Assembly: GCF_022682495.2 (NCBI RefSeq)
Contig: NC_071394.1
Location: forward strand, 32,584,470 to 32,648,469
Length of the DNA: 64,000 nucleotides
From: Desmodus rotundus
Lineage: Eukaryota; Chordata; Mammalia; Chiroptera; Phyllostomidae
Direction: 5' to 3'
Shown here: one piece after another, positions 57,957-64,000 of the stretch
How the letters are laid out: every line of letters starts with the position of its first letter
Position numbering within the stretch: the stretch's first letter is position 1
The notes under the pieces: generated by a model
Database searches by the model: none
What the model was told of the DNA's origin: nothing
The model's input: the letters and a program-made list of their open reading frames with translations, nothing else
Made by a program: the position numbers and the translations under genes

Positions 57957-60524
57957 TGTTCTAAAAGTAAGTTAGTCTTTAAGGGTCAAATTTTTATTAT
58001 TGCCTATCTTCACCAGCTGAAATAAGATAAAACAGGATTTTCAACCTTAATGGTTCTGTTTCCTCCATTAGTTCGGGTTGAGAATTCTCAGAGAATTTGC
58101 ATTTAATCAGTTGGTTTTGTATTATTTGGAATGCATATGTAATTATGGCCGCTCATATGCCATCATATTTTCTGATAAATTTATCAACACATCACAACTT
58201 CATAAATATAGCTTGTAAAAATAACTTTAAATTACTTGTTTAAAGTGTGGTCATTGGGCTGGTGGCTGGTTGTTCTAGAGTAAATATCCCCAAATAAATT
58301 ACAAACTAAGATTTTTGTTAGGAAATTGAGGGCGTGAGGGTAGAACAAGTAAAAACCAGCTGGGTGCACAGAGGTTAGCTGAGTGTAGATGTACTCAGGT
58401 ACCAACAACATATGTTACCTACTTGTCAGCCTTTAATGAGTATCTTGCTTCTCTAGATAGAAGTAAAAATGTTCCATTTTCATGGCATGTAAGACTGTAC
58501 TACACACATAGTGCTGTATATAGGCGTTGAATTCCAAAGCTTTCCTCACTCAATTCCCACTATTTCTAAATACTACATAAAATAAAATGATTAAAATGTC
58601 AGTGAATCTACATGCATTCCATTTTTGTAATAAGTGTTTCCGCAAAAAAGAAATGCTGTTTAATTTCAATGTGATTGTGAATTCTGTAAAATGAGGATGT
58701 AATAACATTTTACTTAAACTTATAGCATCTTCTGCTCATATTGTGTTTCAGAATAGTTCCTTCATAATTAAAGTGTCAAAAAAAAACATTTGTAGCAAGA
58801 ATGATGAAATTCATTCTGAATAATCCATCAGCAAATAATAACCTGCATTTCCTACTCTCAAGCAGAATCATTTAATGCCTTTCAATCACTTGGTTCTTCC
58901 CTCTTTTTTCTTTTTCTTGTTACTCTTAGAAAATAACTTGCTATAAAAGCTTAAAAACTATTTTTTACACTTAATGGAGGTTTTTCTTTAGCTGGAATGT
59001 TATATGGTTACAAATGTTTCCATAAATATGCAAGCTCTTCCCTCAGCCCCCACTCTATGCCTCCCAACTGGAGCATTTTCAAAACAATAAACAAGGCAAG
59101 CAGAGAATGCTTCAAAATAATCATAACTTCCCATTTCCCTCCAAACATGGTCCATCTCTTTTTCTATTTTACTAATGAAAACAAGTCATACTGAGTGGAG
59201 TCTGTCTTTCTCACGTAGAGATGAAGTCAGCTTGATATTTAGGTCCCACGACATGTTATGTTTCTGAAATGTTGAAGGAGCAGGTCAGATTGGTCAAGTG
59301 GATTTTTTCTCTGTAAGATCTTGTTCCTATTGTTGCCTTTTAAACATGACATTCGTTTTGGGTTTATGACTTTTTAAAATTTAAAATAAGGTACATAATA
59401 TTTATGTTGTAAATGTGTATATATTCCTGCCAGGGACTGTAACACAATGCAAATATGAATAAGCAAGTAATGTCCAAGTAAATAATTTAGCTTACATTGT
59501 GAGGGCCAGTGTTCTGGTTGGTTTAATATTTTCATATTACATATGCTTGAAAGTTAACTTTAGGAGACTTATGGACTTAGGCACTCTATGTCAGGATGAT
59601 AAACATATTTTATGTACTCCATACATCCTGAGTTTTCACATCTCTCTCCTTTGCATGAAGTTCAGTACCATATTCAGACTCTGAAAAGCACAGAACCATA
59701 AATTACTTGATAGCGTATCTTAAGATTTCACCCAACACAGGTCAAGCATAATTGTAGGAGGGAAAACAAAAATTTTTAAAATAATTTATTCTTTAAACAT
59801 TCTTGTACCATCCACTGCAGCTGCAGAACCATAATGCTTTCATTAAGGATCACATCTGGACCGAATTAAAACAGGAGCCTTTCCCAGCCCTGAAGTGCTT
59901 GTCAGGTTGAAAGTTTTTCTCATGGCTCCTGAAGCTTTTCCAAAAATCGATGGTTAAGACAGAGAACAGACCTTGTCACGAGCTGGTACCAGGCTTTAAG
60001 TACATTCCTGCTATGTTATTCACCGTCTGGCTCTAATTTGAGTGCATCTCCCTTGTGTTCATTTTATTAACTTACATATGACTGGCTCTTTTGTTTCATA
60101 TGGAAGTAAAGAAAATAGGGTTTGTTGAAGAACAGTGCCATAGACTGAGACTTAACGTTTTTTCACACATTTGCTTTTTTGCTATATCTTTGCTATTTGA
60201 GGCTGTTTTTCATATTTGAACCAACTTGCATAATAAAAAGGTAGATAATATAAGGAATTCATAATAGACCTTGTCTTCTCCTCCATTTAATGGAAAAAGT
60301 GAAAAACTACATGGATATTAAAGTATTGTATTTTTTATGTTTACCATTAATTTTAAAACTACAAAGAAAGAAGTCTATTACTGTTATCTATAAACATAGT
60401 GATATAAAAGTAAAATTATCTGAATTTTGGAGAAATTATTTCAACAATACCTGCATTGAATAGAACATCAGCGAAGTGTTGATATGCCATGATATTAAAT
60501 AAAGAATAGAGGTATATGGGAAGA
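57957..60524. other. Intergenic, two possible conserved blocks
   Basis: No gene or confident repeat. About 58075-58210 carries an octamer ATTTGCAT (reading GAATTTGCATTTAATC), ATGTAATTATGG and TGATAAATTTATCA. About 59805-60085 has a distinct balanced composition, with CTGCAGCTGCAG, TTTCATTAAGGATCACATC, AGCTGGTACCAGGC and ATTTTATTAACTTACA. Both look like candidate regulatory elements, by composition and motifs only. The open frames at 58997-59194 and 59499-59684 have no recognisable domain. Confidence 0.4.
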
Positions 60525-60680
60525 GGGGATTACAGGAACTACTATAAAGGACACATGGACAAAATCAAGGGGGAGGGTGGAAGTGGGGGAGGAAGGTGGG
60601 TTCAGCTGGGGTGGGGTGGAGGGATGGGGAGAAAAAGCATACAACTGTAATTGAATAACAATAAAAATTAAAGAAAAATC
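60525..60680 (+). mobile_element. Very short 5'-truncated L1 3' end
   Basis: GGAACTACTATAAAGGACAC, then CAAAATCAAGGGGGAGGGTG, a G-rich run and ACAACTGTAATTGAATAACA with AATAAAAATTAAAG as tail. It matches the G-rich 3' UTR and terminus of bat L1s in plus orientation. No clear target-site duplication. Confidence 0.75.
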
Positions 60681-61339
60681 CTAAGATATAGTAAGGTGAA
60701 ATAAATCACCAACCAAAGGGAAAGGGATCTTTAAAACATTTTATTAGGAAAGTTTTTCTGATGACTGGAAAACATTAATTCTCCAGATAATTAATATACA
60801 ATAATTTATCAATTTGTATAGCACACACCTTTATTAAAGTCCCAAATTTTGGGGCAAAAGAAAAATACAGACTCTGTAAACCTCAACATATCAAAAGGGA
60901 AGCAGACAGGTGAACACATAACTGTAATGCAACATGAGACACACTGACGTAAGGGAAATGCACAGTAGTAGTGATTAACTCTGCCTCAGGGGGTCACCTT
61001 TGAGCTGGTCTTTGAAGGATGAATAGAAGTTTACCAGACAGAATACTCACAAATTTTAGCAAATTTTAAATATTCATTGATTACCTAAAATTACCCATTG
61101 ATATCCTTTTGGGATAAAGAATGCACATCAATATTGCATTAATTTATTTTCCACTCTTACTATTGATTCTAAAGCTAACATTCTGACACATTATTGTCCC
61201 AAGTTCCTTAATAGTATGATAGTATGATAAATTATAAATATGTTTTTTATCCTCATATGGAAGTACAGCTCACTTTCAGTACATATAACAGGAAAAAAAA
61301 ACACCTAAAGAATCAGGGATCTAGATGATATGTGAGGAT
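60681..61339. other. Intergenic, no gene recognised
   Basis: AT-rich unique sequence. Nothing else supported. Confidence 0.45.
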
Positions 61340-61500
61340 GACAATTTAATTAATTTCTCTGAACTTAAATTTCTCAAAAAAGGTGGGAATAATACATATC
61401 TCATGGAAAGATGAGGATGAAATGAGATGATTTATTTTGTGAACTAGGATAATAGCCAACTCCTAGTAAACCAACTATTCAGTAAATGATAATTCTCTTT
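61340..61500 (+). mobile_element. MIR element
   Basis: Plus-orientation MIR: AATTTCTCTGAACTTAAATT, GGTGGGAATAATACATATCT, GATGAAATGAGATGATTTAT and CTATTCAGTAAATGATAATT. Moderately diverged. Confidence 0.65.
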
Positions 61501-63269
61501 CCAGCTTTTATCTCCAAATAGGATACAGGAGCCTTGGCTCTAACTAGTTTTCTTTTGCAGCATATTAATACTATATTTCAGGGTATAATTAAATGTATAT
61601 ATGGTGAACATTAATATTCACATACTTGAACAAATGAGTGCAAATTGACAATTATCTTGAAATAAAGTAGATTAATGGAAACACACAATAAATAAAAAAA
61701 GTAGGTGTTCAAGAGGTGTTTGTTGCCTAGACAAACTCGTACTCAGGATTTCCCAGAGAGTGTTGGCATATTCTGTCTAGTGGAAAAGATGCAGACCAGA
61801 ACATCCAAGTTAACTCAAGTCACTTGTGCCTATCTGTGGAAGCATCCCGTTTATAAATGTTGCACCAACAAAGAAAAATTTTCAGAAGTAAAGCAAATTA
61901 AATGCTATAGCATCACTGAGTGTATCTATGAAGTGATGTGATCAGCCTCGTTGATACGTAAAATATAAACACTGAAGAGGCTCTAGGCTGGAAAACAGGT
62001 TCCTTCTTTCTCACTCACTGTTCTTTAGTTGTACTTCTTTATTAGACTGCGGAGATAAAAGGACCTGTTTTACTTAACAAAGCCAGCTAGCTGTTTTTAT
62101 GGAAATTCTTTCTCAGTTTATAACTCATGGGAATGTCAATGTCAGAGTAACAACTGCACCACTGGGATGAAATGGATAAAAGACTCCTGGTCAGATAAAG
62201 TTCTCTTTCCATTAAAATTTACTCTTTATGTTTTCCATTAAGTATTGTCAACCCAGCTTTCTTCCTTGAAAGTGGCCAGCTGATGGATGCTTGTGTATAA
62301 TGTGGTGCAAGATTTAAAAAAAACAACAAAACAAAACTTCTATGTGCTTTTAAAATCCTTTCATAAACAACAAATTTTGCAACAACATTGTTTGCATATA
62401 AATTGTGAAATGGCTCACGTATTTATCATAATTTTTGATGCTATATGTGTGTGTATATCCACAATAACATTTTAATGTTTCTAATCTTTCAACTTATTTG
62501 TATGTTATATTTTATTTAACTTTACCTTGTGTGAAGTGTTGGTTTATGAGACTAGATAAATTTCATAGGCTAATAAACCCAGGTTTATAAAACATAGTTT
62601 AAGGTGGTTCAAATTGGTATTTAATGCACTGATGAGTCAGTGAATTCATAGTCAATTATAAGAAAATGTAAGTCAGATCCAATGTGTTTGGTTATACTTT
62701 TCAATTTCTTTCTGGGGGCCTGAGCACTGAGTATATAAGTGTTCAATATTTGGTGTTATGAACAAAAAATGTATTTTGGTTATACAAGTTAGCTCTACAT
62801 GGCATTTTCAGTTTAAAACTTTGAATTTATTATATAAAAAAAGGACGTTGTCCATTTGTGCTGTAACTAGCCTTTTCATTAATTGTGTTGTAAAAAGGCC
62901 ACTTAATTGTTTAGGGCTTTATAATTTCCTTTGTGGAAAGTGTGTTAAGAATTCCAGGTCTACATTTGCTAAAATAATGATTAACAAATTATGCAGTCTG
63001 GCTTTCTGGAAAAACAGAATGAAACATCATGCATCTTTATATATTTTATATAAAATATTTACATGGAACGAAATAGCAAAGTAATCATTTTTATTTTGTG
63101 TCATGCATCGAATATTTGAGAATTGCAGTCAATCTTGATTGTTTCCCATCTCAGTAAAGAGCACTACGAAATACCAAATTGCCCCCCAAAATGTGATTTT
63201 TTTCTTCTTTTTCTTCATCATTTGTTATATTTATTCACCAAATCTTCTCTGTCCCATATTTTAAGCCAT
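61501..63269. other. Intergenic, no gene recognised
   Basis: AT-rich. The open frames 61705-61941, 62287-62475 and 62758-63084 are the longest here. None has a known domain, a flanking splice context or coding-like composition. Confidence 0.45.
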
Positions 63270-63890
63270 GGCCATTACTAACTCCCTAGGCCAGATCATT
63301 AGTTCTCAGCTAAACTGTTGCAATAGACTGATTCAAGCTCTTTTCTAAAATATTCTTGAAACTGTAGTCAGAATGATTGTCCAATGCTCACCGCTTAACC
63401 ATGTTACCCTGCTACTTAAAACCTTTCAATTGGGTCAATGGCTTCTGATTTCTAATTAGATGAATGTCCAGCTTTCCAAGTCTAAGCCTCATTCTGACAT
63501 CTCATCTTAAGCTCTACATCTTTGCTCTACAAATCTGCTTGTTCTTTGGACTTTCCATTCTCTGGAAAGTGGATTTGGGCAGGTGCTGTTTCTCTACTCT
63601 GATGTCCTCTTCCCTTGTCTCTTAGTTGAGCTAACTTCTACTCAGCCTTTAGTTAGCAATTTAAATTTTACTTCCATGAGGTCCTTCTGGTTCCTGGAAT
63701 TTAGCCACTCAGTATAATTAACCATCATACTCTCATTTTTAACATGGGGCCTACTTCATTGTAATTGCTTGTTTGATGTCTCTCTCTTTCCATATAGCTA
63801 ATAAGGTACATAAGGATGATGCTCTTTGCAAAAATCTTCACACATGGGGTCTACTCAATAAACATTTATGGGATACAGTGAATTGACTCC
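63270..63890 (+). mobile_element. L2 internal-to-3' fragment
   Basis: In consensus order: GTTGCAATAGACTGATTCAA, TTACCCTGCTACTTAAAACC, TTTCAATTGGGTCAATGGCT, TCCATTCTCTGGAAAGTGGA, ACTTCTACTCAGCCTTTAGT, TACTTCCATGAGGTCCTTCT and GTCTACTCAATAAACATTTA. This is the best-preserved long L2 in the window, plus orientation. Confidence 0.7.
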
Positions 63891-64000
63891 ATATACACAC
63901 AGTATTCTCTCTCTGCATTTAGTAAGTCAATCAAAGTAGTTTTCCTTCAGATAATATTATTTACTTGAAATGCAAGAAAACTAAAAATTTTATTTAATGA

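Noticed and set aside
1..64000. CRISPR arrays, operons or prokaryotic systems
   Set aside because: The sequence is mammalian nuclear DNA with introns, SINEs and LINEs; no regularly spaced repeats or prokaryotic gene layout were found.

Overview
This is vertebrate nuclear DNA, almost certainly from a bat. It is AT-rich and repeat-dense, with no bacterial-style gene packing. Four tRNA-derived SINEs of the VES type (the SINE of yangochiropteran bats) lie at about 22.4, 23.5, 35.0 and 38.3 kb. Several L1-lineage insertions end in the 3' tail familiar from bat L1s. Species cannot be read from the window.

Only one protein-coding exon is supported. It is the terminal coding exon of TRIQK (3193-3306, + strand), encoding the membrane-anchor half of this small ER membrane protein. 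A 3' UTR follows, with candidate poly(A) signals at 3936, 4275 and 4284. Bases 1-3192 are the end of the last TRIQK intron. Everything after about 4.3 kb is intergenic. In human, the flank downstream of TRIQK is a gene-poor interval leading towards RUNX1T1, which fits what is seen here.

Layout: 4.3-10.7 kb is mostly unique sequence with an LTR-like repeat (6.1-6.7 kb) and old L1 debris. An ERV-type LTR in minus orientation sits at 10.8-11.4 kb and degraded LINE sequence at 11.4-13.5 kb. Old L2, MIR and L1ME-like repeats occupy 15.4-18.5 kb. Two L1 ORF2 3' ends lie at 19.5-21.6 kb. SINEs and L2 tails at 22-23.8 kb are followed by a repeat-poor, homeodomain-motif-rich block (24.0-25.3 kb). LTRs and a 5'-truncated L1 fill 29.1-32.6 kb. 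A nested LINE complex covers 36.6-41 kb: an old HAL1 interrupted by a SINE and microsatellites, with a younger HAL1 inserted at its tail. An isolated CpG-rich patch lies at 41.2-41.6 kb and a TGACAGGTGA motif cluster at 43.3-43.5 kb. A second young HAL1 covers 46.0-48.4 kb. A complete HAL1 splits a MIR at 51.9-53.7 kb. From 53.8 to 64 kb the DNA is mostly unique and AT-rich, with a small hAT-like element, one short L1 tail, a MIR and an L2.

I found no complete gene, no RNA gene other than tRNA-derived SINE heads, and no convincing new biological system. The most unusual items are the half-L1 (HAL1) set, including one copy that has lost ORF1 but keeps both ends and its target-site duplication, and a few candidate regulatory blocks. 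All repeat-family names come from recognition by eye, so boundaries not fixed by target-site duplications are good to tens of bases only.
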